Shown here: in pieces, positions 24,602 through 35,209 of the stretch
How positions within the stretch are numbered: position 1 is the first letter of the stretch
Layout: each line of letters begins with the position of its first letter
DNA from: Conus ventricosus
Lineage: Eukaryota > Mollusca > Gastropoda > Neogastropoda > Conidae
Direction of reading: 5' to 3'
NCBI GenBank assembly: GCA_018398815.1
Contig: CM031622.1
Coordinates: forward strand, 18,217,315 to 18,281,314
DNA: 64,000 nt
The notes under the pieces: model-generated
Database searches by the model: none
What the model saw: the letters and a program-made list of their open reading frames with translations, nothing else
Told to the model about the DNA's origin: nothing
Program-made: the position numbers and the translations under genes

Positions 24602-24728
24602 CGGTGGTTTCCTTTCTGTTGGTTTTGGAGTTTCAATTGTCCTGACCGGCATGTACTCAGTGGGCAGGCTGCCTTCAATGAGTCTCCTCAGTTTCCCACC
24701 AGGACCTAGAAACATAGGAGGAATATTT
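24602..24728 (-). CDS. Internal exon of an unidentified gene
   Basis: On the minus strand the exon runs between a 3' splice site (TATTTACATACAG) before 24728 and a 5' splice site (CCACCG then GTAAGC) after 24602. It encodes a basic peptide with LGPGGKLRRLIEGSLPTEYM and ends PTERKPP in phase 0, which fits the phase of the downstream exon at 23990. Consistent splice sites, phase and non-repetitive sequence support a real host gene. The function is unknown; the upstream exons are not identified. Confidence 0.6.
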
Positions 24729-24849
24729 CTGTATGTAAATACAAAATTATTGTTTTGCATATCAAAGCAAGGAACTTTGGTCATCTGATACAAATAAATA
24801 AGAATGACTCCTTAACCTCTGTGTTTGTGTGTGTATATATTTGTATGTA

Positions 24850-24860
24850 ATATATATATA

Positions 24861-24902
<42 letters not shown>
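24850..24902. repeat. (TA)n microsatellite
   Basis: Interrupted TA array of about 53 bp. Confidence 0.9.
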
Positions 24903-24904
<2 letters not shown>

Positions 24905-24905
<1 letters not shown>

Positions 24906-27220
24906 TTGTTCTCCAGTACTGGTTTCCAAAGGGGGAAAAAGAGGCTGAAAATTTAAAGTCCCCTGAGGATTTCCAAAGTGAGTTGATTTTGAAGACAGAT
25001 GAAAGTACTATTAAATTCTGTAAAAAAGAAATGATTATCTCAAGTAGTTTTTGCAAAATTGCACTTTGAAATGACGGTATAGTCTTATGTTGTGTGTGTT
25101 TCATCGGGACACTATGTAACCCATAGTTCACACATAAATTGTAGTGTTCATTTATTTAATGAATGTGGTGCTTGTTCATGTTCAGAGGAAACATTAAAAC
25201 AGTTATATTAGTTTATTTTTTTTTAAATGACTTTTGTTTGCAACTCGTTCTCTGGGACACCGTAACACACGCAACGTCATGATCAAAACATTTTGTGCCA
25301 GATCAATAAATGTCAAAATTTAGCTTGAAGTTATCTTCAGTATATGCCATAAGTCATATTAGAATAGATCTTATCAATATCTTTTGCAATTATTTCATAT
25401 TTTTTGTCTTTGGAGGACACTCATTTGCATGACGTTTCAGTGTTACGTGGGACACCAAACATACAAAATGAGCAGACAAAAGCTAACATTAAACCAAAAT
25501 ACCTTTATTGTGCAAAATTAAATGCTTTCAAAGTATTAATCAATGGGGGAAAAGGTGATTCACTTTAAAAAAAAAAAAAAGGAAAAACAAAAAAGGTTTA
25601 AAGGGCGTCCTTTGTTATGCTGGAAACACCGTCAGGCGTCCCATTGTTATGTCGAAACATGTCAAAGGAATTTCCACAACCGCCCTTAAAAAACCCATTT
25701 TCTGAAACAAACATTTCGGAAAAAAATAAAATGTTTATTACTTTTTTAAAATCCTTTTACGTATTCATGTTTTCATTTGGATGCAAATAGGATTAGAAAA
25801 ATCATTTGAGATTTCTGGGACACCAACTTCCTGTGTCGATGTTCGGCCGAGCAATGCCCGGATTGTTTTTTTGGTTGACCAAAGAATTTCACCTAAAGCA
25901 CTTTTTTATCGGTCAAAGCATAGGGGTAAGTGTACGAAAACTAAAAGCAAACTACCCTCTGCTAATTATAACATGTCCTTCTTTGCCAGAAACTTAAAAA
26001 AGCAATCGCACGAGTGCTGGCATTTCACGAGCCCCCGGTTTGGGTTTTCTAAAGCAGTCTCTGTTACGCTCACAACTTTTTCAGTAAAATTTTACATTCC
26101 GATTGCTGCCCTTTTTAGGGGAAAAGTAAAAGCATTATCTTTAAGAAAACTTTAAAAAAGTATTGTTTTGATTCATGAAAGTACTCGGCGGGGGCTGGGT
26201 ATAAGCAACTTTCTTATCTTATCTTCAAAAAGTAAGTGTCGGAACAAAAAAAATCAAAACAATAAATAATAGTTCGAGCATTTAAAGGGACACGTGCATT
26301 CAAACAAGACAAAGTTCGATTTAAATGTTCAATCGCGTAAAAATTCAAGTTTAATTTCACAAAAAAATCATACTGTTTGTTTTAATAAACAATGTAGCAA
26401 TGAAAAAATTCAACGAAAAAGCCCAGGGTTGAAAAACCTTCTTGTAACAATTTGACCGGTCTAAAAAAAAGACGCCCCCGTTTTCCCGGGGGTTTTCCCA
26501 AATGAAACGGAAGGGACCCGTCATCGGTTTTTGCCCATTGTACGTCACTCATGGGAATTCCTCGTGAAACGTCATCGTTTTACGGTAGTGTATTACAGAA
26601 GATCATGACCCCGTTCTTTTGTGGTTTTCTCGACGTTTTGCTGCGCTCGCCGTTGTAAACCGGGGTTGGGAGCGTTTCATTTGGGGGCGCGCAAGATAAC
26701 TTGACTTTTTTTTAGTTTTTACATTTTTTCTGCTTAAAAGATGATTTTGGGTTTCATTTTTTTGTTTAGAATTGATTTCAATGAAAAAAAGCTATTTGCC
26801 CCTTTAGTTGGGGTTTTACGATCTCCTATTTCGAAAGGAAAGGGGACACGGCCCGTAAACCCGCAACGCTATTTTCATGAAAAAACATTTTAAAAAAAAT
26901 AACAAATACACGTTGAAACATAAAGGGGTGGTTTATTTGGCTTTTTAACACAGTATCAAATTTTGAAAAACCATTTCCAAACATTTTAAGACATCATTTC
27001 AAAATTGGTTGGTATTTTTCGTTCCCGTTTTTGGTCGCCATTTTTTGAGATCTACCCCGAGTTTTCCAAATTTTTTATAAACAAAAATTTTTATGAAACG
27101 GACCAAATTTAAGAATTTATTGTTTAATCATTTTGAATGCAGTAAGTAAACAAAAGTTAAATGTTAGCTTTTTTGATAAGGCTTTGTCAAAAACACCAAC
27201 CCCCCCTCGGAACCCGTTGG
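24905..27220. other. No recognised gene
   Basis: AT-rich sequence with many expanded homopolymers, especially 25560-27160, which looks like lightly corrected long-read sequence. The longest open frame (25781-26155) has no recognised motif. I support nothing here. Confidence 0.6.
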
Positions 27221-27227
27221 AGAACAA

Positions 27228-27335
27228 TCATTATGTGTGTGTGTGTGTGGTGTTGTGTGTGTGGTGTTAGAGGAGAAGGGAGAGAGGGAAAGAGAAAGAG
27301 GGGGAGAAGGAGGGGAGGAGGAGGACGGAGAGGGC
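27228..27335. repeat. (TG)n and purine-rich GA/GGA array
   Basis: A TG run followed by a GAGA/GGAGG-rich stretch. Open frames through it are simple-sequence translations. Confidence 0.85.
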
Positions 27336-27504
27336 TAAAACTTTGAGTCTACTGAGAAACCTGTGACATAGGCTTGACTCATCATCAAGTTCAAGAGTAA
27401 TGAATGAATTACTTTTTTTGTTATAACAAAAAAGACGATGTGTTCTGCCTTTACCGTGACTTCAAAATTACCCGACCACAAAAAATGCACGACACACCAT
27501 AAAC

Positions 27505-27622
27505 ATACCTCTCTCTCTCTCTCTCTCTCTCTCTTCTTTTCTTTTCTATCTCTCTCTTTCTCTCTCTCTCTCTCTCCTTTTACACAACACCACACACACA
27601 CCCCACACACACACACACACAC
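27505..27622. repeat. (CT)n and (CA)n microsatellites
   Basis: CT-rich tract to about 27577, then a CA tract to about 27622. Confidence 0.9.
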
Positions 27623-27724
27623 CAGAGATGGAAATGTTTACTTCATGAGCGGCCCTTGTAAAACAACCACGTTCCTGGCAAGCTCTTAAAATTATGTGCC
27701 AATGAATTGAGTTGAGGTATACCA

Positions 27725-29345
27725 GTTACTTTACCAAGCTTCACATGGACCAGGAGTAATACCTGATGATTGGCGAGATGCGAGCATTGTTCCCTTATTC
27801 AAAAAGGGTGACAAAACAAAAGCAGAGAACTATAGACCTGTATCTCTACATCCATATCAGCTAAACTACTTGAACACATAATATATAGTAGCATAATGGA
27901 CCATCTTGACAAATATGACTTCTTAAATAACTCCCAGCATGGTTTTAGACAGCGAAGGAGTTGTGAGACTCAACTTATAACAACTCTCAATGATTTTAGT
28001 AACTGTTTAAACAACAGACAGCAAATAGATGCAATTTTATTAGACTTTCTAAAGCCTTTGATAAGGTTGACCATGAGGGCCTGCTGCTTAAATTAGAACA
28101 CATTGGCATTGGCGGTTCTTTGCTAAAATGGGCTAGATCATCCTCGTTGGGAGAACGCAGAAAGTTGTTGTGGAAGGGTCGTCATCCCATTGTAAACCAG
28201 TCTTGTCAGGTGACCACAGGGAACTGTTCTGGGGCCCTTGTTTTTTCTTAATTATATAAATGACATAAGTAGAAATCTCTCTCCTGGAACTACTAAGGCT
28301 TTTTGCAGATGACAGTTTAGTATATAGAACAATCAGAAGCAAGAATGATACTCGCATTCTACAAGAAGATCTAAACGCTTTACAAGAGTGGGAAAGTACT
28401 TGGAAAATGGAATTTCATCCCCAAAAGTGCCAAGTGTTGCGTATATGTAACAAACGCTCACCAATTAGATCAGATTATTCTATCCATAATACTATTCTTA
28501 AGAAACTAATGCTGCAAAATATGTAGGCGTGATTATAGATAGTCGTCTCAAATGGAAAGAACATTACAATTTAGTATGTAAGAAAGCAAATAACATCTTA
28601 GCTTTCTTATACAGGAATATCATATGACTGCCCCCAAAAGGTTAAAGACGACTGCTACAAAACACTGGTTAGACCAGTACTGGAATATGGTTGCTCAGTT
28701 TGGGATCCTTACCATCTAAAGGACATTGATAACCTCGAAAAGATTCAGAAGAGAGCAGCACGGTTCGTAACAGGGAACCACATCAGAGAAAAGGGGAATA
28801 CTAGGAAGAACATGAGGAAATTAGAATGGAAACCCTTAGAAGAGAGAAGAGGTTTTTATTAAACTTAACACCTTTTTCAAAGGCAGAGCTAAAGTAATTG
28901 ATATTCCAATTGGAACAACTAGTATTGAATAAAAGTAGCACCAGGAGTGGGCGGTCAATGTTATATACCTGCATCAAATATTGACAGCCACTTACATTCT
29001 TTTTATCCACGTTCTGTACGGCTGTGGAACTCACTGCCGGGTGCCATCAAGATTGCCACAAGTGCAATCTCATTCAAGGGACAAATTGATACGACAGTTT
29101 TGAGATCTGCATATTGAACGATTTTCTATTTTTACTTCCCCAGATATTTTATATATTACCTGGGCCTGAATTTGGCCATTGCTTTTAAATCGAGTGCGAC
29201 CCCTTGTTGCCAAATTTGCTCCAGGGGCCAACAGTCAGAGTCGCACTGTTTTATGTTATTTTATTTTATTTTTTAATATGCGCGCTGGTGACCTACTCGT
29301 TTTTGAGTGAACCAGTATTTTAGGAAGAAGAAGAAGAAGAACCAA
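27725..29345 (+). mobile_element. Non-LTR retrotransposon (Jockey/CR1-like), copy 1, 5'-truncated
   Basis: Plus-strand reverse transcriptase starting in a conserved PDDWRDASIVPLFKKGD-like block (27757 onward), then YRPVSL, NNSQHGFRQRRSC (about 27925), the FADD box (28302-28313) and a C-terminal tail with RPVLEYGCSVWDP (about 28670). It has several frameshifts. The 3' untranslated part ends in AGGAAGAAGAAGAAGAA (to about 29342), which looks like the tail of the family. No target-site duplication is obvious. A second copy starts 2.3 kb further right. Confidence 0.9.
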
Positions 29346-29456
29346 CACTTGGACATCACTGAATTTTGGATGCCCGAACTTAATTGTCATTACAGAAACC
29401 TATTCGATGAAATACTGCTATTAACTGAACGATATAGAGTCTATGCTCAGACTTAC

Positions 29457-29662
29457 CAGTTTTGAAGCAAGAATCCTTGAAATGACGGGAGCAAATTGTA
29501 GCCCTGTCGGGGTTGAACGATTTATCTTGTCTGTTGATACTGTTGACAGCTGCATTCTCCACTCATCGTTCGTACCTTTCGCCGGTAATTTGTGAAATGT
29601 AAGCCCTTTGTGTTTAGATTTCTGGGCGGGACAGCCAACAATGGCACAGTTTGCACCCCCAT
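29457..29662 (-). CDS. First exon of a THAP-domain protein
   Basis: The minus-strand translation has the C2CH THAP zinc-finger pattern: ANCAIVGC at the start (C-x4-C), then GLTFHKLP, an EWR tryptophan, and ICSRHFKDSCF (C-x2-H) at the end. The start is probably the ATG at 29660-29662; one G appears to be missing from the following G run, which puts the ATG out of frame with the first cysteine. A second one-base shift lies near 29545. The exon ends in a consensus donor, AAAACTG then GTAAGTCTG. THAP domains bind DNA in transcription factors and in P-element-type transposases. The rest of the protein should lie to the left, but the adjacent LINE copy ends at 29345 and I see no second exon. Confidence 0.65.
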
Positions 29663-29990
29663 ATTAGATGCGATGTGGTTTTGGTACAAGAAATTGGAGT
29701 GTTACATGCGAAAACGAGATTTACACCGTCCGACACGCGTGTTCCACACATTGTTTACTCGCTTGAAGCTGCCACCGGAAGTTCTTTTACGCCCAAGTTC
29801 GGCCGTCGGCTCGCGAGCAGTAGGCCTACTTCGCGCGGCCCATCTGGCTCTTGTTAGTCCCTTTGCTGTACGGTCCCTGATGAGAAATAACACTGGAAGA
29901 AAGCAGAATGAGAACGACGCCGTTTGCGAACATTACCGACAAAGAAGATAGGAAATGAAATGAGGCAGGGAACAGTAAACGATAAACAAT
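29663..29990 (-). promoter_or_regulatory. Possible promoter of the THAP gene, with an ETS-type site
   Basis: The GC-rich sequence upstream of the THAP start contains CCGGAAGT at about 29774-29781, the classic ETS/GABP motif common near housekeeping start sites. CpG density is higher than in the neighbours. Placement relative to the THAP exon is the main argument; a plus-strand ORF covers the same stretch but has no recognisable domain. Confidence 0.35.
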
Positions 29991-29992
29991 AA

Positions 29993-30043
29993 ACAAGTGG
30001 GGTATTTTTTTGCTCCCATAAGAAAACCTAACACAGAGTAACA
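29993..30043 (+). repeat. Left copy of a ~50-bp direct repeat (target-site duplication)
   Basis: Begins ACAAGTGGGGTATTTTTT and ends ACCTAACACAGAGTAAC. The same sequence with very few changes follows the LINE at 31456-31506. Confidence 0.9.
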
Positions 30044-31455
30044 TAAGCATGGTTTTAGACAGCGAAGGAGTTGTGAGACTCAACTTATAACAACTCTGAA
30101 TGATTTTTAATAACTGTCTTAACAACAGACAGCAAACAATGCAATTTTATTAGACTTTTCTAAAGCCTTTGATAAGGTTGACCATGAGGGCCTGCTGCTT
30201 AAATTAGAACACATCGGCATTGGCGGTTCTTTGCTAAAATGGGCTAGATCATTCCTCGTTGGGAGAACGCAGAAAGTTGTTGTGGAAGGGTCGTCATCCC
30301 ATTGTAAACCAGTCTTTTCAGGTGTACCACAGGGAACTGTTCTGGGGCCCTTGTTTTTCTTAATTTATATTAATGACATAAGTAGAAATCTCTCTCCTGG
30401 AACTACTATAAGGCTTTTTGCAGATGACGCTTAGTATATAGAACAATCAGAAGCAAGAATGATACACGCATTCTACAAGAAGATCTAAACGCTTTACAAG
30501 AGTGGGAAAGAACTTGGAAAATGGAATTTCATCCCCAAAAGTGCCAAGTGTTGCGTATATGTAACAAACGCTCACAATTAGATCAGATTATTCTATCCAT
30601 AATACTATTCTTAAAGAAACTAATGCTGCAAAATATGTAGGCGTGATTATAGATAGTCGTCTCAAATGGAAAGAACATTACAATTTAGTATGTAAGAAAG
30701 CAAATAACATCTTAGCTTTCTTATACAGGAATATCAATGACTGCCCCCAAAAGGTTAAAGACGACTGCTACAAAACACTGGTTAGACCAGTACTGGAATA
30801 TGGTTGCTCAGTTTGGGATCCTTACCATCTAAAGGACATTGAAAACCTCGAAAAGATTCAGAAGAGAGCAGCACGGTTCGTAACAGGGAACCACATCAGA
30901 GAAAAGGGGAATACTAGGAAGAACATGAGGAAATTAGAATGGAAACCCTTAGAAGAGAGAAGAGCTTTTATCAAACTTAACATCTTCTTCAAAGGCAGAG
31001 CTAAAGTAATTGATATTCCAATGGAACAACTGGTATTGAATAAAAGTAGCACCAGGAGTGGCGGTCAATGTTATACCATACCTGCATCAAATATTGACAG
31101 CCACTTACATTCTTTTTATCCCAGTTCTGTACGGCTGTGGAACTCACTGCCGGGTGCCATCAAGATTGCCACAAATGCAATCTCATTTAAAAAATAAATT
31201 GATACGACAGTTTTGAGATCTGCATATTGACGATTTTCTATTTTTACTTCCCCAGATATTTTACTGTTACCTGGGCCTGAATTTGGCCATTGCTTTTAAC
31301 TTCTTGAATATCGAGTGCGACCCCTTGTTGCCAAATTTGCTCCAGGGGCCAACAGTCTGAGTCGCGCTATTTTATGTCATTTTATTTTACTTTTTAACAT
31401 GCGCGCTGGTGACCTACTCGTTTTTGAGTGAACCAGTATTTTAGGAAGAAGAAGA
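30044..31455 (+). mobile_element. Non-LTR retrotransposon, copy 2, with target-site duplication
   Basis: Second copy of the family at 27725. It starts inside the reverse transcriptase (GFRQRRSC block), so it is 5'-truncated, and ends in AGGAAGAAGAAG. Its C-terminal reading frame is better preserved than copy 1: an intact open piece runs from 30643 to 31197 through RPVLEYGCSVWDP and LWNSLPGAI. The FADD box at about 30416 is followed by a frameshift and stop. Direct repeats of about 50 bp lie exactly at both ends, showing it is a discrete insertion. Confidence 0.93.
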
Positions 31456-31506
31456 AACAAGTGGGGTATTTTTTGCTCCCATAAGAAAACCTAACACAGA
31501 GTGACT
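31456..31506 (+). repeat. Right copy of the ~50-bp target-site duplication
   Basis: Matches 29993-30043 apart from one T in the T-run and an A/G difference near the end. It directly follows the GAA-rich tail of the LINE. Confidence 0.9.
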
Positions 31507-31574
31507 TTTATTCAAGACTGGCACAGCCTTTTAAACTTGAATAAAGTCAGACAAATACATAGACAAGCGCAGGC

Positions 31575-31765
31575 CAACAACTCAACTGTCTTCATAGTAA
31601 TGACTTGGCAAAGATTTGAACTTAAGGAGGGGGGGAGTTGAAGATGGAGAAACTGGGAACATGAAGTTAAGAAAATCTGTTGCAGATATGAAAACTCTTC
31701 ACTAGCTGCATAAGGGAACCATCGCAATCCCTTTTGAAGGCAGATATACTTGTATTGCTGCTCCG
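31575..31765. repeat. Dispersed repeat, copy 2
   Basis: Counterpart of 24140-24330, sharing TTCACTAGCTGC and GGGAACCATCG. The repeat array at 31810 begins just to its right. Confidence 0.7.
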
Positions 31766-31809
31766 AGGCCTGTAGTCCGCTGACAGTCTCCCTGATGAGT
31801 TCTGACCCA

Positions 31810-33510
31810 GCAGTATGTGACGCTTACAGTGAATGGTTTACACATGGATGACAGTATGTGACACTTACAGTGAATGGTTTACACATGGATGACAGTATGT
31901 GACACTTACAGTGAATGGTTTACACATGGATGACAGTATGTGACGCTTACAGTGAATGGTTTACACATGGATGACAGTATGTAACGCTTACGGTGGATTG
32001 TGTAGACATGGATGACAGTATGTGACGCTTACAGTGGATTGTGTAGACATGGATGACAGTATGTGACGCTTACAGTGGATTGTGTAGACATGGATGACAG
32101 TATGCGACACTTACAGTGAACGGTTTACACATGGATGACAGTATGTGATGCTTACAGTGAGTTGTGTAGACATGGATGACAGTATGTGACACTTTCAGTG
32201 GATTGTGTAGACATGGAGACAGTATGTGACGCTTACAGTGGATTGTGTAGACATGGATGACAGTATGTGACGCTTACAGTGGATTGTGTAGACATAGTTG
32301 ACAGTAGGTGATACCCACTGTGAATGGTTTACACATGGATGACAGTATGTGACGCTTGCAGTGGATTGTGTAGACATGGTTGACAGTAGGTGATACCCAC
32401 AGTGAATGGTTTACACATGGATGACAGTATGTGACGCTCACAGTGGATTATGTAGACATGGATGACAGTAGGTGATGCCACAGTGAATGGTTTACACATG
32501 GATGACAGTATGTGACGCTTACAGTGGATTGTGTAGACATGGATGACGTATGTGACGCTTACAGTGAATGGTTTACACATGGATGACAGTATGTGACGCT
32601 TACAGTGGATTGTGTAGACATGGATGACAGTATGTGACGCTTACAGTGGATTGTGTAGACATGGATGACAGTATGCGACACTTACAGTGAACGGTTTACA
32701 CATGGATGACAGTATGTGACGCTTACAGTGAGTTGTGTAGACATGGATGACAGTATGTGACACTTTCAGTGGATTGTGTAGACATGGAGACAGTATGTGA
32801 CGCTTACAGTGGATTGTGTAGACATGGATGACAGTATGTGATGCTTACAGTGGATTGTGTAGACATGATTGACAGTAGGTGATGCCCACAGTGAATGGTT
32901 TACACATGGATGACAGTATATGATGCTTACAGTGGATTGTGTAGACATGGATGACAGTATGTGACACTTACAGTGAATGGTTTACACATGGATGACAGTA
33001 TGTGACGCTTACAGTGGATTGTGTAGACATGGATGACAGTATGTGATGCTTACAGTGGATTGTGTAGACATGGATGACAGTATGCGACACTTACAGTGAA
33101 CGGTTTACACATGGATGACAGTATGTGATGCTTACAGTGAGTTGTGTAGACATGGATGACAGTATGTGACACTTTCAGTGGATTGTGTAGACATGGAGAC
33201 AGTGGATTGTGTAGACATGGATGACAGTATGTGACGCTTACAGTGGATTGTGTAGACATAGTTGACAGTAGGTGATACCCACCATGAATGGTTTACATGG
33301 ATGACAGTATGTGACACTTTCAGTGGATTGTGTAGACATGGATGACAGTATGTGACGCTTACAGTGGATTGTGTAGACATGGATGACAGTATGTGACGCT
33401 TACAGTGGATTGTGTAGACATGGCTGACAGTAGGTGATGCCCACAGTGAATGGTTTACACATGAATGACAGTATGCGACGCTTACACTAGCTACAGTGGA
33501 TATTGTCCAT
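31810..33510. repeat. 41-bp minisatellite, about 41 units, two subtypes
   Basis: Tandem units of 41 bp with core GACAGTATGTGACGCTTACA. Two subtypes differ in the second half: GTGAATGGTTTACACATG and GTGGATTGTGTAGACATG. The subtypes follow a partly regular order. A 3-bp-shortened unit (ACATGGAGACAG) occurs at about 32210, 32781 and 33190, so longer blocks of about 14 and 10 units have been duplicated. Open frames on the minus strand are translations of the repeat. Confidence 0.95.
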
Positions 33511-33900
33511 GGTGGATGACAGTTCACTATGGCTGGCTCAAGCCAAATACAATCTAAAGTGACAAAGGCAATGCCATCTTGAGCCACTGCTCTAACTGGA
33601 CAATCATCTCAGATGTTTGTGTGTCTGTCCTGAAAACTTGGACCATTCGACACCCTGAAACTTCCACCTGCAGTCATCATACTTTGAAACTTCCCTAGAA
33701 CTGGGCAACAGTCTGCTCCAGCATTTGACAACCTGGGTAGTTGCACTGTCTAGAGTCAGAACTGGGGCACAGCAGAAAGCGCTTAATACAGAATCTCACT
33801 ACAGTGAGCCAGACTTAACCATTCTCACTGTGAATCATTAATCATTTGGTCAGCTTGGCCCACTGACCCACAAGGCTGTACATATTAGGCTTGTCAGGAT
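33511..33900. other. No recognised gene
   Basis: Sequence between the minisatellite and the start of recognisable Gypsy pol. It could be more of the truncated element or host DNA. No motif seen. Confidence 0.5.
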
Positions 33901-33962
33901 GCCACAAACATGTGTTTCTGTTGTCATGCTCAGGGCATCACTCCAAACCCAGAGAAGGTTAA

Positions 33963-34273
33963 CCTTCGCGGACGGTGCTTTTGACTATACACGGAAGACG
34001 GTGTGGGTCCAGTGGACACATGTCCGCGGGAGAGTTTTCCCTCTTTGCGAGCATGGGTCCACACGGACCCACACGTCACCAATGACTATATAAAATGTCA
34101 CCTTTAATTACCTTTTGAAATTTTGACCTATATTTTCGAAATTTTAGGACAGGAGGAGAATTTGTGTGTTTGGAGCATATATAAAATTTCATTGAAAAAT
34201 ATCTATAAATATACGAGATATTGGCATTTAAAGACCTTCTGGGTCCACATGGACCCACACCGTCCGGCGAAGG
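33963..34273. mobile_element. 311-bp TTAA-targeted MITE nested in Gypsy pol
   Basis: The pol frame is interrupted between PNPEKV and ILDMPAP. The interrupting sequence has inverted ends: CCTTCGCGGACGGTG at the left, and the complement of CACCGTCCGGCGAAGG at the right. TTAA (33959-33962) abuts the left end; the right copy is eroded to TA. Target TTAA and CCTT ends are typical of piggyBac-type elements. The interior carries several GGGTCCA/TGGACCC palindromic units and no transposase frame, so it would need a helper element. Confidence 0.75.
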
Positions 34274-35209
34274 TAGTGATATTGGACATGCCAGCACCAA
34301 AGTCAGTTTCAGAACTCAGAACAGTATGTGGAATGCTCAGTTACATGACAAAGTTTGTGCCGGGAATGGCAACAAGACTGAAACCAGTGACTGATCTGCT
34401 CAAGGGTGATGTATAGTGGATATGGGGTCCACCTCAGCAGAAGGCTTTTGAGGATGTGAAGAAATGCATTGTAAAATCGACTGCGTTAAGTTTCTACAAT
34501 CCGAACAAAAACACTGTGGTCAGTGCTGACAGTAGCTGGGATGAAGAAGGCAAACTTATCCCAATTGCATTCGCATCCAGAACACTCACAGAGTCAGAAT
34601 GTATGTACGCTCAAATTGAAAAAGAGTGCTTTGCATCTGTTTGGGCGTGTGAGAAGTTCTCCAAATATCTGATCGGTTGGACAGTTTTGAGTTACAGACA
34701 GACCATAAACCTCTGGTTCCTCTGATGATGAGCAAAGATCTGGACAAAGCACCAGTTAGATGTCAGAGACTGTTGATCAGACTACAGCGCTTCAATCCTG
34801 TGGTGGTGCATGTTCCAGGAAAGTCAATGGTGATCGCAGATACACTTTCGCGGTTACCAGTGCCACACACAGAAGACGAAAGCCTGGAAGCGGCAGTCAC
34901 AGCATACGTGGACTGTGTAGAGTCTCAATGGCCAGTCACCAGTCAAAGACTGGACATAATGAGAGCAGAAACAGTGCATGACAGAGAACTACAGCAAGTG
35001 ATAGGCTACATTTTGAATGGATGGCCACAGACTGTACCTAACGATTTGCAGGGCTTTGAGCAAGCAAAAGGAGAGTTATCCATGATGGATGGCTTGGTTG
35101 TCTATGGCAACCGCATTGTTGCCCAAAGTCACAGAGAAAGCATGTACTTCAAAAACTACACGAGTCTCATCAAGGGATAGGCAAGTGCAGAAAGAATGCA
35201 CAAGCTTCT

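Noticed and set aside
30858..31052. ORFs antisense to the LINE reverse transcriptases (for example 28133-28357, 28801-29034, 30858-31052)
   Set aside because: They are shadows of the sense frame with no motif of their own.
31810..33510. CRISPR-like array of regular repeats
   Set aside because: Units are contiguous 41-bp tandem repeats with no unique spacers, in a eukaryotic context with no cas genes. It is a minisatellite.
32195..33587. Minus-strand ORFs of 60-151 residues with repeating peptides
   Set aside because: They are translations of the 41-bp tandem repeat; 41 is not a multiple of 3, so no consistent protein repeat is encoded.
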